Of a DNA stretch of 53,950 bases, positions 25,984 through 33,764 are shown piece by piece (within the stretch, counting starts at the first letter, position 1; each line of letters opens with the position of its first letter). The DNA is from JBBIPA01 sp037443085. GTDB taxonomy: Bacteria > Chloroflexota > Dehalococcoidia > GIF9 > UBA5629. Position numbers and translations under genes: made by a program. Location of the stretch: the NCBI GenBank assembly GCA_037443085.1, contig JBBIPA010000009.1:1-53950 (forward strand), written 5' to 3'. The notes under the pieces were generated by a model, which was not told where the DNA came from, did no database searches, and worked only from the letters and a program-made list of their open reading frames with translations.

Positions 25984-27639
25984 ATGTTAAGCAAAAGCAA
26001 AAGGCAATGGCGTGAGACTACATTGACCCCAACGTTACAGCGTTCTCCTGAGCGGCAGGAGAAATTCGAAACCAGCTCCGGGATTCCCATTGATACCGTC
26101 TATACTGCTGACGATATCCCCCATTTTAATTACCATGACTCATTAGGCTATCCCGGCGAGTATCCCTTCACCCGCGGGGTCCAGCCCACGATGTACCGGG
26201 GCAGATTCTGGACAATGCGCCAGTATGCCGGCTTTGGTACTGCCGAAGAATCCAATCAACGATTTCGTTATCTATTGGAACAGGGGCAAACCGGCTTGAG
26301 CGTTGCCTTCGACTTGCCTACTCAGGTAGGCTATGATTCAGATAACCCCATAGCCAAAAGTGAGGTCGGCAGATTAGGGGTGGCCATCGATACCCTGGAC
26401 GATATGGAACGGCTCTTCAAAGGCATACCCCTGGATAAAGTAAGCACCTCCATGACCATCAATGCTACTGCGCCTGTCTTGCTGGCGATGTATGTCGCCA
26501 TAGCCAAGAAGCAAGGTGTTGACCTGGCAAAGCTCGATGGCACCACACAGAATGATGTCCTGAAGGAATATGTCGCCAGGGGAACGTATATTTTCCCACC
26601 CCGTCCTTCGATACGACTCACCTCTGATATCTTCGCCTATTGCAGTAAAAATCTGCCACGGTGGAATACCATCAGCATTTGCGGCTATCATTTCCGGGAA
26701 GCCGGCGCTACTGCGGCTCAGGAATGTGCCTTCACGCTGGCTGATGGAATTGCCTATGTGCAAGCAGCTATCGATGCTGGACTGGACGTGGATAATTTTG
26801 CCGGCAGGCTTTCCTTCATGTTCTCCATACACAATAACTTCTTTGAGGAAGTCGCCAAGATGAGAGTAGCACGGAGATTATGGGCAAAGATAATGAAAGA
26901 GCGTTTCGTCGCCAAAGATACCCGCAGCATGATGCTGCGTACCCATATTCAGACCGGAGGGTCTACGCTAACCGCACAGCAGCCTCTCAATAATATTGCC
27001 CGTGCCACACTGCAGACGCTGGCTGCCGTCCTGGGTGGCGTGCAATCTATTGCTGTCTCCTGTTACGACGAGGGGCATTGTATTCCTACCGAAGAGGCGC
27101 AGCAGGTATCCCTGCGGATTCAACAGATTTTAGCCTATGAGAGTGGCGTGGCTGACATTGTTGACCCTCTGGGTAACTCCTCATTTATAGAATCCCTGAC
27201 GGACAGCCTGGAGAAAGAGGTAAGTAAATATATTGCCAAAATAGACGATATCGGCGGTGCCGTGACAGCTATCGAGCAGGGCTTCCCGCAGAGGGAAATT
27301 CAAGAAAGCTCTTATCGTTACCAGAGAGAAGTTGACAGCGGCAAGCGGGTAGTGGTCGGCGTGAATAAATTCGCCTCAGCCCATACTCGGATACCACTGC
27401 TGGTCCGTGCCAATCTGGAACAGGAAAAGAAACAACAGGCAAGCCTGGCAAAGATCAAAGAAGCACGTGACCAGGCTCAAGTCAGCAAAGCCCTCCAGAG
27501 GCTTGGTGAGGTGGCCAAAGGCAGTGACAATACTATCACATCTATCATAGAGTGCGTAGAAGCTTATGCCACTTTAGGTGAAATATGTGATGTGCTGCGG
27601 AATGTATTCGGCACGCAACGGGAGTATTTAGTATTTTAG
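25984..27639 (+). CDS. mcmA: Methylmalonyl-CoA mutase large (catalytic) subunit
   Basis: 551 aa catalytic TIM-barrel subunit of a B12-dependent acyl-CoA mutase without the cobalamin-binding domain, so it needs a separate small subunit not found in this window. Substrate-pocket residues: Tyr81 in RQYAGFG (equivalent to Tyr89 of the Propionibacterium enzyme) and Arg199 in LKEYVARGTY (Arg207). Both favour methylmalonyl-CoA over isobutyryl-CoA (Phe/Gln). The position of Tyr75 is Gln67 (RGVQPTMY). Other landmarks: GLSVAFDLPTQVGYDSDNP, TMTIN-like SMTINATAPV, RTHIQTGGSTLTAQQP. The ATG at 25984 has AGAGG at a good distance; an upstream GTG is less likely. Confidence 0.92.
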   Translation: MLSKSKRQWRETTLTPTLQRSPERQEKFETSSGIPIDTVYTADDIPHFNYHDSLGYPGEYPFTRGVQPTMYRGRFWTMRQYAGFGTAEESNQRFRYLLEQGQTGLSVAFDLPTQVGYDSDNPIAKSEVGRLGVAIDTLDDMERLFKGIPLDKVSTSMTINATAPVLLAMYVAIAKKQGVDLAKLDGTTQNDVLKEYVARGTYIFPPRPSIRLTSDIFAYCSKNLPRWNTISICGYHFREAGATAAQECAFTLADGIAYVQAAIDAGLDVDNFAGRLSFMFSIHNNFFEEVAKMRVARRLWAKIMKERFVAKDTRSMMLRTHIQTGGSTLTAQQPLNNIARATLQTLAAVLGGVQSIAVSCYDEGHCIPTEEAQQVSLRIQQILAYESGVADIVDPLGNSSFIESLTDSLEKEVSKYIAKIDDIGGAVTAIEQGFPQREIQESSYRYQREVDSGKRVVVGVNKFASAHTRIPLLVRANLEQEKKQQASLAKIKEARDQAQVSKALQRLGEVAKGSDNTITSIIECVEAYATLGEICDVLRNVFGTQREYLVF

Positions 27640-27709
27640 AAAGCCAATTGTTATATTTCGTTTTTCCAATCAATCTTAATGCCTCGAGCATCGCACAAAG
27701 GGGGATACT

Positions 27710-28426
27710 ATGGATATTAACAATGCGGTCATAGCAGGTGAGGGCATATTAGCTACTAAGATTCAGGGACTTGTGGCAAAATCCGGCCTGGCTGTCACCG
27801 TCTCTAATTCAAACTTTGCTGGTGCCGATATCATAATCGAGGCTCTCACTGCCAGTACCGCAGACAGGAAGCAAATTATTGCCCTCGCCGGCAAGCAAGC
27901 CAGCGAAAAGTCAATCCTGGCCACAACATCCCCTGTTCATATTACCGAGCTCGCCGCTGAAACGAAAAATCCCGGGCGCTTCGCCGGCCTATACTTCACT
28001 TTCAATCCCGTCCAGGACAAATTCCTGGTACAGATAGTAAGTTGTGTGGAAACATCCGCCGAAACCATCAACGTATGTAAACAATTCGTTGAGAAAATAG
28101 GCGGCACTGCTGTCTTAGTACAAGATTCGCCTGGCCTCATAGTTGACCGTGTGATGGCTTTGCTAATAAACGAAGCTGCCACCATGCATGCCGCCGGGCT
28201 GGCTGCTATTGAAGATATCGATAGAATCACCAGGTTGTGCTTGAACTGGCCTATGGGTCCTTTTGAATTTGCCGACGCTATCGGCATTGACAATGTGGTG
28301 GCGACCCTTGACGTTCTGTCACAAAGCGGCTACCAGATTATACCATGCCGTTTACTGAAGGGAATGGTTGCCATGGGGAAGCTGGGGAAGAAGACCAGCA
28401 AAGGATTCTACACATATAACCAGTAA
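27710..28426 (+). CDS. 3-hydroxyacyl-CoA dehydrogenase-like protein lacking catalytic residues
   Basis: 238 aa. The C-terminal half is a clear 3HCDH domain (CLNWPMGPFEFADAIGIDNV, GKLGKKTSKGFYTY). The N-terminal Rossmann part is shortened by about 45 residues but keeps a GEGILA turn. Of the four residues that do chemistry in human HAD (Ser137, His158, Glu170, Asn208), only the serine (Ser74) remains. The others read Tyr95/Phe96, Gln108 and Asp146. The paralogue at 29244-30107 has all four. It is therefore probably a non-catalytic or altered-function relative, perhaps a subunit or CoA-ester-binding protein. A good ribosome binding site (AAGGGGG) argues for expression. It sits between the mutase and enoyl-CoA hydratase. 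Confidence 0.8.
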   Translation: MDINNAVIAGEGILATKIQGLVAKSGLAVTVSNSNFAGADIIIEALTASTADRKQIIALAGKQASEKSILATTSPVHITELAAETKNPGRFAGLYFTFNPVQDKFLVQIVSCVETSAETINVCKQFVEKIGGTAVLVQDSPGLIVDRVMALLINEAATMHAAGLAAIEDIDRITRLCLNWPMGPFEFADAIGIDNVVATLDVLSQSGYQIIPCRLLKGMVAMGKLGKKTSKGFYTYNQ

Positions 28427-28436
28427 GGAGATATTT

Positions 28437-29228
28437 ATGGAGTTCAAATATATCACATACACCAGGGATAACGAGAAACCAGTGGCTAAAATCACGGTTA
28501 ATCGGCCTGAGGTAAGAAACGCCCTAAATAAGGCTACCAGGCAGGAGCTTAAAAGCGCTGTAGCCGAAGTAAGCAAAGATAGTAGCATCAGGGTTCTCGT
28601 AATCACAGGTGCTGGCGACAAGGCGTTCATCAGCGGCGCTGATATCACCAAGCTTAAAGATGCCACGCCCGCAGAGATAGAGATATTTGCTAACACCATC
28701 GGGCAGCAGTTATATGCTGAGGTCGAGAGTCTGGAAATCCCTGTCATAGCCATGATCAATGGCTTCTGTCTCGGTGCCGGCTGCGAGCTAGCCATGGCCT
28801 GCGATATACGAATTGCCTCAGAAAATGCCAAACTGGGACAGCCGGAAACCAGTGTAGGCATTATCCCGGGTGGAGGGGGCACACAAAGATTGCCCAGATT
28901 AGTAGGCTGGGGCAGAGCTAAGGAGCTGGTTTACACCGGGAGAATCATTGATGCCTCAGAAGCGTTCCGCATCGGGCTGGTAGATGATGTTGTTCCGCCG
29001 GAGAAGCTGGAGGAAAGGGTAAACCAGATAGTCGATGCCATACTGAGTAAAAGTCCGTTAATTATCAAACTGGCAAAGAAAACATTCAACAGGGGTATGT
29101 ATACTGACCTTGCCACCGCTCTGAGTTTCGAAAAAGCCACCTTTGCCTCGTGTTTTGCTACTGAAGACCAAAAGGAAGGCATGACTGCTTTTATCGAGAA
29201 AAGAAAACCTCAATTTAGAGGCAGGTAA
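28437..29228 (+). CDS. Enoyl-CoA hydratase (crotonase family)
   Basis: 263 aa. Hydrates 2-enoyl-CoA in beta-oxidation or its reverse. Oxyanion-hole segments: AFISGADITKLKD and GFCLGAGCELAMACD. Both catalytic glutamates are present, in GAGCELAMACD (Glu144 of the rat enzyme) and GQPETSVGIIPGGGGTQRL (Glu164). The C-terminus ATEDQKEGMTAFIEKRKPQFRGR is typical. The ATG at 28437 follows AAGGAG; the longer open frame starts inside the previous gene. It lies between two dehydrogenase-like genes, matching the hydratase-dehydrogenase pair of a short-chain acyl-CoA route. Confidence 0.92.
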   Translation: MEFKYITYTRDNEKPVAKITVNRPEVRNALNKATRQELKSAVAEVSKDSSIRVLVITGAGDKAFISGADITKLKDATPAEIEIFANTIGQQLYAEVESLEIPVIAMINGFCLGAGCELAMACDIRIASENAKLGQPETSVGIIPGGGGTQRLPRLVGWGRAKELVYTGRIIDASEAFRIGLVDDVVPPEKLEERVNQIVDAILSKSPLIIKLAKKTFNRGMYTDLATALSFEKATFASCFATEDQKEGMTAFIEKRKPQFRGR

Positions 29229-29243
29229 TTCAGGAGGTTACAA

Positions 29244-30107
29244 ATGGAGATAAAGAAGATTTGTGTCCTTGGCTCGGGTGCAATGGGGCATGGCATAGCC
29301 CAGATATGTGCCCAGGGCGGATTTCAGGTTATTATGGCAGATATCAAGGAGGAGTTTGGCCAGGCCGGACTTGCCAGAATAAAAGCCTTTCTAAAAGGCA
29401 GCGTTGAGCGCCATAAAATGACCCGGGCAGATGCTGATAGCATACTCGCCAGGATTACCACATCCACAAGCCTGTCAGAAGCAGCCAGGGATGCTGATAT
29501 AGTGATTGAAGCTATAAGCGAAGACATGAAAATAAAAAGAGAGACCTTCCAAGAGCTTGACCAGGCCAGCCCGCCACAGACTATTTTCGCCACCAATACC
29601 TCTTACCAGTCCGTTACCGAAATGGCAGCAGTAACTAAGCGAATGGACAAATTTGTGGGCATGCACTGGTTCAATCCCCCACAGATTATGCGCGGCATAG
29701 AGGTAATCAGAACTGAGAAGACGTCTCAGGAAACGGTGAACACTGTCGTTGGTCTTTGCCGGAAGCTGGGCAAGGAGTCTGCCGTATGTGTCGATTCACC
29801 GGGCTTCATTGCCAACAGGTTGGTACAGGCCTGGCGCAATCAAGGGTTCATTATTTATGACGAAGGGATAGCATCTTTTCGTGATATCGATACCGCCTTA
29901 AAAACAGCCTATGACTTCAAGATGGGTCCTTTTGAACTTGGTGACCTTGTTGGATTAGATAATGCTAATGTCGGCGGCGAAACAATGTATCGCGAAATAG
30001 GTAGAGATATCTTCAGGCCGGCGCGCTGCCAGATAATGAAAGTACGCGCTGGCGACTATGGCAGGAAGACAGGACGAGGCTTCTACGAGTATGAAACTAA
30101 AAAGTAG
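29244..30107 (+). CDS. hbd: 3-hydroxybutyryl-CoA dehydrogenase
   Basis: 287 aa NAD(P)-dependent enzyme interconverting 3-hydroxyacyl-CoA and 3-ketoacyl-CoA. The Rossmann turn is VLGSGAMGHGIAQ (residues 8-20). Catalytic residues are intact: Ser120 (ATNTSYQS), His141 (GMHWFNP), Glu153 (GIEVI) and Asn191 (SPGFIANRL). The C-terminal dimer domain has DFKMGPFELGDLVGLDNA and GRKTGRGFYEY. AGGAGG precedes the ATG. It ends 17 bases before a convergent gene. With the hydratase it could serve fatty-acid breakdown or butyrate-type metabolism; thiolase and acyl-CoA dehydrogenase are not in view. Confidence 0.94.
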   Translation: MEIKKICVLGSGAMGHGIAQICAQGGFQVIMADIKEEFGQAGLARIKAFLKGSVERHKMTRADADSILARITTSTSLSEAARDADIVIEAISEDMKIKRETFQELDQASPPQTIFATNTSYQSVTEMAAVTKRMDKFVGMHWFNPPQIMRGIEVIRTEKTSQETVNTVVGLCRKLGKESAVCVDSPGFIANRLVQAWRNQGFIIYDEGIASFRDIDTALKTAYDFKMGPFELGDLVGLDNANVGGETMYREIGRDIFRPARCQIMKVRAGDYGRKTGRGFYEYETKK

Positions 30108-30124
30108 CGCCGGGTAAGCTTAGG

Positions 30125-30391
30125 CTACTTCTTCACCCGCCTTAACTCGAATACCACCGGATTTCCCGGGTCAGGGCAGGCAACGATAGCTTTCTGCGAA
30201 TCTGTTTCCCAGGGGAAAGAGCCATTATATTGCAGGGTGGAGATGAAAGGGAAAACACTATAAAAAGCCCAGGAACACATGCCCTGTGGGGTAATATCGC
30301 CTATAAGGAATTCATCGCCGACTTTGTGTCCCGCAACACAACTCCCCTTTTGAGAGATGACTCTGGCAATCACATCGTATGTTTCAGCCAT
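30125..30391 (-). CDS. TIGR04076-family small protein
   Basis: 88 aa cytosolic protein with the pattern of the TIGR04076 family: YDVIARVISQKGSCVAGHKVGDEF, then GMCSWAFYSVFPFISTLQYNG and CPDPGNPVVFELRRV. Three cysteines are placed as in the family, which is common in anaerobes and has no firm function. The ATG at 30391 has GGAGAG upstream; a longer frame adds ten residues through the ribosome binding site. It is downstream of rplL on the same strand but separated by a hairpin, so it is probably transcribed on its own. Confidence 0.75.
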   Translation of the reverse strand: MAETYDVIARVISQKGSCVAGHKVGDEFLIGDITPQGMCSWAFYSVFPFISTLQYNGSFPWETDSQKAIVACPDPGNPVVFELRRVKK

Positions 30392-30451
30392 AGCTTCTCT
30401 CCTTCCCTCTAATATCAGCACTTAACCCTGTGGCATTCTATTCCAGGAGAT

Positions 30452-30480
30452 AATAGGGAGACCTGTTCGGTCTCCCTATT
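30452..30480 (-). terminator. Hairpin at the end of the rplJ-rplL transcript
   Basis: A perfect 12-bp stem (AATAGGGAGACC / GGTCTCCCTATT) with a five-base loop lies 44 bases after the rplL stop. The tail on the minus strand is only mildly T-rich, so termination may be partial. Confidence 0.65.
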
Positions 30481-30523
30481 TCGACAACCAGGGAAACAAC
30501 TCGCCTTTTAGCACGTGATTCTA

Positions 30524-30910
30524 TTATTTGATTTCGACAGTAGCACCAGCTTCTTGAAGCTTTTTCTGAATATTAGCTGCTTCTTCCTTGTTGACGCCCT
30601 CTTTGATTGGCTTGGGAGCACTCTCTACAAGGTCTTTAGCTTCCTTGAGTCCCAGAGTAGTGACCTCACGCACCGCTTTAATGACATTGATTTTATTCTC
30701 GCCGATGGCCTTCAGTGTAACAGTAAATTCAGACTTCTCTTCTGCTGCCGCGGCCGGGCCACCTGCTGAAGCTGCGCCTGCTACCGGTGCCGCCACTGCT
30801 ACCGGTGCTGCGCTGACGCCAAACTCTTTCTCCAGTTCCTTCACCAGCTCAGACAGTTCCAGCACTGTCATATTCTTAATTGCGGCTAAGATTTCTTCTT
30901 TGGTTGCCAT
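30524..30910 (-). CDS. rplL: Ribosomal protein L7/L12
   Basis: 128 aa stalk protein recruiting translation factors to the ribosome. N-terminal dimer domain IKNMTVLELSELVKELEKEFGV, an Ala/Pro/Gly hinge, and the C-terminal factor-binding domain EFTVTLKAIGENKINVIKAVREV, GLKEAKDLVESAPKPIKEGV. It is 86 bases after rplJ, and the two are expected to share the L10 leader-controlled transcript. rpoB, the usual next gene, is absent. Confidence 0.97.
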   Translation of the reverse strand: MATKEEILAAIKNMTVLELSELVKELEKEFGVSAAPVAVAAPVAGAASAGGPAAAAEEKSEFTVTLKAIGENKINVIKAVREVTTLGLKEAKDLVESAPKPIKEGVNKEEAANIQKKLQEAGATVEIK

Positions 30911-30996
30911 GAATGTTCCCTCCTGATATATATTGTTATGGTATTATTTCCAGCTTCGTTGGTCTGCTTCAAATAGTCAACTTGTTCCTGTATACC

Positions 30997-31524
30997 TTAT
31001 CCTCCTTCCATTTGCCTGACCTTAGCTTGCAGCACATAAGCAAGACCACGTAAAGGCGCGCTGAGAACACTATGCAGAGAATACAGGGGGGCCACCAGCT
31101 GCCCTACGAGTTGTGATGCCAGTACCTCTTTGGGCGGAACGTTGGCCAGGTCAGTAACTTCTCTGGCAGTAAGAAAACGCTCACCCAGTAAACCCCCTTT
31201 GATTTGTAGTGCTGCTCCCGAAGAGCGAATGAAATCATTGATAATTTTGGCCGGCGTGACCACATCGTCGAAACCAAAAGCCACCGCCAGAGGCCCGGAC
31301 AATAGTGGCTCCAGTTGTTTCTTGCCTGATTTCTCGGCGGCAAACTTGGTCAACGTGTTTTTAGCAACACGATACTCTATGCCACTGGCCCTTAGCTGCT
31401 TCCGTAGCTTGACCATCTCCTTGGCGGCGAGCCCACGATAGTCAGTAGCAATGGCGATGGTACATTTAGCCAGGCTATCAGCCAGCTTATCAATTACTTT
31501 CTCTTTTTCTTTTTTCTTTAACAT
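30997..31524 (-). CDS. rplJ: Ribosomal protein L10
   Basis: 175 aa. L10 anchors L7/L12 dimers to 23S rRNA and represses its own operon by binding the leader. Seen: MLKKKEKEKVIDKLADSL, TDYRGLAAKEMVKLRKQLRASGIEYRVAKNTL, FGFDDVVTPAKIINDF. The ATG at 31524 is preceded by AAGGAAAG. The open frame extends to 31575, but that would translate through the attenuator hairpin, so the shorter start is chosen. The C-terminal helix (LYSLHSVLSAPLRGLAYVLQ) is the L7/L12 platform. Confidence 0.97.
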   Translation of the reverse strand: MLKKKEKEKVIDKLADSLAKCTIAIATDYRGLAAKEMVKLRKQLRASGIEYRVAKNTLTKFAAEKSGKKQLEPLLSGPLAVAFGFDDVVTPAKIINDFIRSSGAALQIKGGLLGERFLTAREVTDLANVPPKEVLASQLVGQLVAPLYSLHSVLSAPLRGLAYVLQAKVRQMEGG

Positions 31525-31552
31525 AGCATCTTTCCTTTTTTTAGTATTAACT

Positions 31553-31582
31553 AAAAAGCCCTTGTGCCATGACACAAGGGCT
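31553..31582 (-). terminator. Attenuator-like intrinsic terminator in the rplJ leader
   Basis: On the minus strand AGCCCTTGTG pairs perfectly with CACAAGGGCT around a six-base loop and is followed by TTTTT, all upstream of the rplJ ATG. This is a textbook rho-independent terminator inside a leader, implying premature termination control of rplJL. Confidence 0.85.
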
Positions 31583-31655
31583 TATCTCTAAGTCTTACCA
31601 AAACCTCGGCAGGCCTTATTAAGCCTGAAATGGCACCTGCTGTCATGGGCACGCT
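31583..31655 (-). promoter_or_regulatory. L10 (rplJ) leader regulatory RNA
   Basis: The minus strand carries GACAGCAGGTG (about 31634-31644) and later CCTGCCGAGG (about 31608-31617), the conserved arms of the ribosomal protein L10 leader, just ahead of the terminator hairpin. L10 (with L12) binding here is known to repress this operon in other bacteria. No separate promoter is evident, so the leader is probably reached by read-through from rplKA. Confidence 0.8.
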
Positions 31656-31671
31656 ATTCAATTAGCTTAAA

Positions 31672-32391
31672 TTATAAAGTAACTCCGGTAGCTGCGGCAA
31701 TAGACCTCAGATCCAGCTTGATACCCGGGCTCATCGTAGTGGATAGCGAAGCAGTCTTAATATATTGCCCCTTGGCACCACTCGGCTTGGCCCTGAGCAC
31801 TGCTTCCACCAGGGCAATCAGATTCTCCAGTAATTTAGGCTCTTCAAAGCTTTTCTTGCCAATGGGAACATGGATAATAGAGGTTCTATCCAGGCGAAAT
31901 TCAACCCTGCCCTTGCGGGAATCTGAAATGGCTCTGGGCAAGTCATCGGCAGCAACCACAGTGCCCGATTTAGGATTTGGCATGAGCCCTTTCCGTCCCA
32001 GAATCTTGCCCAGTTTACCTACTTTTCCCATCATGTCTGGAGTGGCAATAGTGACATCAAAATCAAGCCAGCCGTCTTCTATTTGCTTGATAATATCATC
32101 GCTGCCCACATAATCAGCCTTTGCCTCATTTGCCAACCTTGCCCCCTCACCTTGAGCAAAGACAAGTACCTTTACCTGTTTGCCCAATCCATTAGGTAGA
32201 AGAGCAATGCCTCGCACTTGCTGGTCAGCGCTCCGGGAGTCCACCCCCATTCTCAGATGAAGCTCTACAGTCTCGTCAAAACCGGCAAAGGCGGCCTTTT
32301 TGACCAGCGCCACAGCTTCATTAGGCAGATAAAGCTTATTTTTCTCTATAAGTTTGGTTGATTCTCGATACTTTTTTCCTTTTACTACCAT
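31672..32391 (-). CDS. rplA: Ribosomal protein L1
   Basis: 239 aa component of the L1 stalk on 23S rRNA. Seen: GKKYRESTKLIEKNKLY, PNEAVALVKKAAFAGFDETVELHLRMGVD, GRKGLMPNPKSGTV, VEFRLDRTSIIHVPIGKKSF. A GTG at 32397 overlaps the rplK stop (GTGA) and is an alternative start two codons upstream. I prefer the ATG at 32391, ten bases after AAGG. Confidence 0.97.
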   Translation of the reverse strand: MVVKGKKYRESTKLIEKNKLYLPNEAVALVKKAAFAGFDETVELHLRMGVDSRSADQQVRGIALLPNGLGKQVKVLVFAQGEGARLANEAKADYVGSDDIIKQIEDGWLDFDVTIATPDMMGKVGKLGKILGRKGLMPNPKSGTVVAADDLPRAISDSRKGRVEFRLDRTSIIHVPIGKKSFEEPKLLENLIALVEAVLRAKPSGAKGQYIKTASLSTTMSPGIKLDLRSIAAATGVTL

Positions 32392-32393
32392 GT

Positions 32394-32816
32394 TCACTCT
32401 ACCTTAATTCCCATACTACGAGCGGTACCCTCTATAATGCGGGCTGCCGCTTCCACATCTGCGGCATTTAAGTCTTTTGCTTTGATTTTGGCGATTTCAT
32501 ATATTTTATCGTGAGTTAAAGTACCCACAGACTGCTGACCTGTAGCCCCACTTCCCTTCTCGATGTTCAACGCTTTCTTAAGCAGGTCAGAAGCTGGTGG
32601 TGTTTTAGTAATAAAGACAAATGACCTATCTTCATACACAGTTATCTCCACTGGTATGATCGACCCCGTCTGGTTCTTGGTCTGGTCATTGTATTCCTTA
32701 CAGAAAGCCATAATGTTAACGCCGTGCTGCCCTAGTGCCGGTCCTACAGGGGGAGCCGGTGTAGCCTTGCCTGCCTGTATCTGCAATTTGATAATTGCCC
32801 TAACTTTCTTAGCCAT
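32394..32816 (-). CDS. rplK: Ribosomal protein L11
   Basis: 140 aa protein of the GTPase-associated centre. Recognised by IKLQIQAGKATPAPPVGPALGQHGVNIMAFCKEYND and the C-terminal GTARSMGIKV. The ATG directly abuts the nusG stop codon, with GGAGAG as ribosome binding site inside the end of nusG. Confidence 0.97.
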   Translation of the reverse strand: MAKKVRAIIKLQIQAGKATPAPPVGPALGQHGVNIMAFCKEYNDQTKNQTGSIIPVEITVYEDRSFVFITKTPPASDLLKKALNIEKGSGATGQQSVGTLTHDKIYEIAKIKAKDLNAADVEAAARIIEGTARSMGIKVE

Positions 32817-33371
32817 TTATAATCTCTCCACTTGCAGGAAGTCAAGTTCTACAGAGGTCTCTCGTCCAAAGAGACTGAGGAGAACTTTCACCTTGCCTTT
32901 GCCCATATTAATCTCATCGACTGTTCCTATAAAATCTGTGAACGGCCCATCGATTACTCTCACGCTCTCACCTTTTCTAAAACCCACCTTCACCTGAGGC
33001 GAGCCATCCTGCATTTGCTTCAGGATAGACTTCACTTCATCTTCAGCCAGTGGGGTAGGCTTATTGCCACCGCCAACAAACCCCGTTATTCCAGGAGTAC
33101 TGCGCACCACCTGCCAGCTTTCGTCATCCATTTTCATTTCGACGAGCACATAGCCCGGAAATATCTTTTTGGTCACAGTTCGGCGCTGGCCACCTCTGAT
33201 TTCAATTTCATCTTCAGTCGGTATCACTACCTGGAAAATCTTATCCTCGGCATCCATGGTTTTGATGCGCTGTTCCAGGCTCCTTTTCACTTTCTCCTCA
33301 TACCCTGAATAGGTATGCACAATATACCAGCGTTTATTGTTGCCGTTATTGCTCACTGGTCTATTCCCCAC
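32817..33371 (-). CDS. nusG: Transcription elongation/antitermination factor NusG
   Basis: 184 aa. NGN domain RWYIVHTYSGYEEKVKRSLEQ at the N-terminus with the pattern VTKKIFPGYVLVEMKMDD and RSTPGITGFVGGG. The C-terminal KOW domain has KGESVRVIDGPFTDFIGTVDEI. It bridges RNA polymerase and the ribosome or Rho. It overlaps the end of secE by 11 bases, the usual secE-nusG coupling. Confidence 0.96.
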   Translation of the reverse strand: MGNRPVSNNGNNKRWYIVHTYSGYEEKVKRSLEQRIKTMDAEDKIFQVVIPTEDEIEIRGGQRRTVTKKIFPGYVLVEMKMDDESWQVVRSTPGITGFVGGGNKPTPLAEDEVKSILKQMQDGSPQVKVGFRKGESVRVIDGPFTDFIGTVDEINMGKGKVKVLLSLFGRETSVELDFLQVERL

Positions 33372-33591
33372 CTAACATAACCTTGGCAAACTCGGTGAAC
33401 CCAAGGTCGATAGCCCCAAGGAATATCGCCGCAATCGCACATACCACAATAACCATTACTGTAAGCCGGATGGTCTCCCGCCTCGTGGGCCAGGTCACCT
33501 TCTTTAATTCATCGAAAATATCACGAATAAAGGCGAACCGCGACCTTTTCGGCTTAATAATCTGAGTTTGAGGCGGATTCTTCTTGCCCAA
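33361..33591 (-). CDS. secE: Preprotein translocase subunit SecE
   Basis: 76 aa, the minimal one-helix form. Amphipathic FIRDIFDELKKVTWPTRRETIRL leads into a single transmembrane helix (VMVIVVCAIAAIFLGAIDLG). It stabilises SecY in the translocon. It follows rpmG closely in the standard rpmG-secE-nusG order. Confidence 0.95.
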   Translation of the reverse strand: MGKKNPPQTQIIKPKRSRFAFIRDIFDELKKVTWPTRRETIRLTVMVIVVCAIAAIFLGAIDLGFTEFAKVMLGGE

Positions 33592-33594
33592 AGG

Positions 33595-33762
33595 TTATTT
33601 GGTCTCCCGATGGAGCGTGTGATGGCGGCAGCGAGGGCAGTATTTCTTCAGCTCTAATCGCTGGCTATCGTTTTTCCTGTTTTTAGTGCTGGTATACGTT
33701 CTCTCCTGGCATTCCGTACATGCCAAGGTTATGATACCGCGCACATCACTTTTTTTCGCCAT
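33595..33762 (-). CDS. rpmG: Ribosomal protein L33
   Basis: 55 aa with zinc-binding CxxC pairs (LACTECQERTY and KKYCPRCRHHTLH), the zinc-containing form of L33. The sequence ends in HRETK. The ATG lies two bases after the tuf stop codon, and the gene ends three bases before secE, so it is tightly embedded in this operon. Confidence 0.96.
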   Translation of the reverse strand: MAKKSDVRGIITLACTECQERTYTSTKNRKNDSQRLELKKYCPRCRHHTLHRETK

Positions 33763-33764
33763 GT

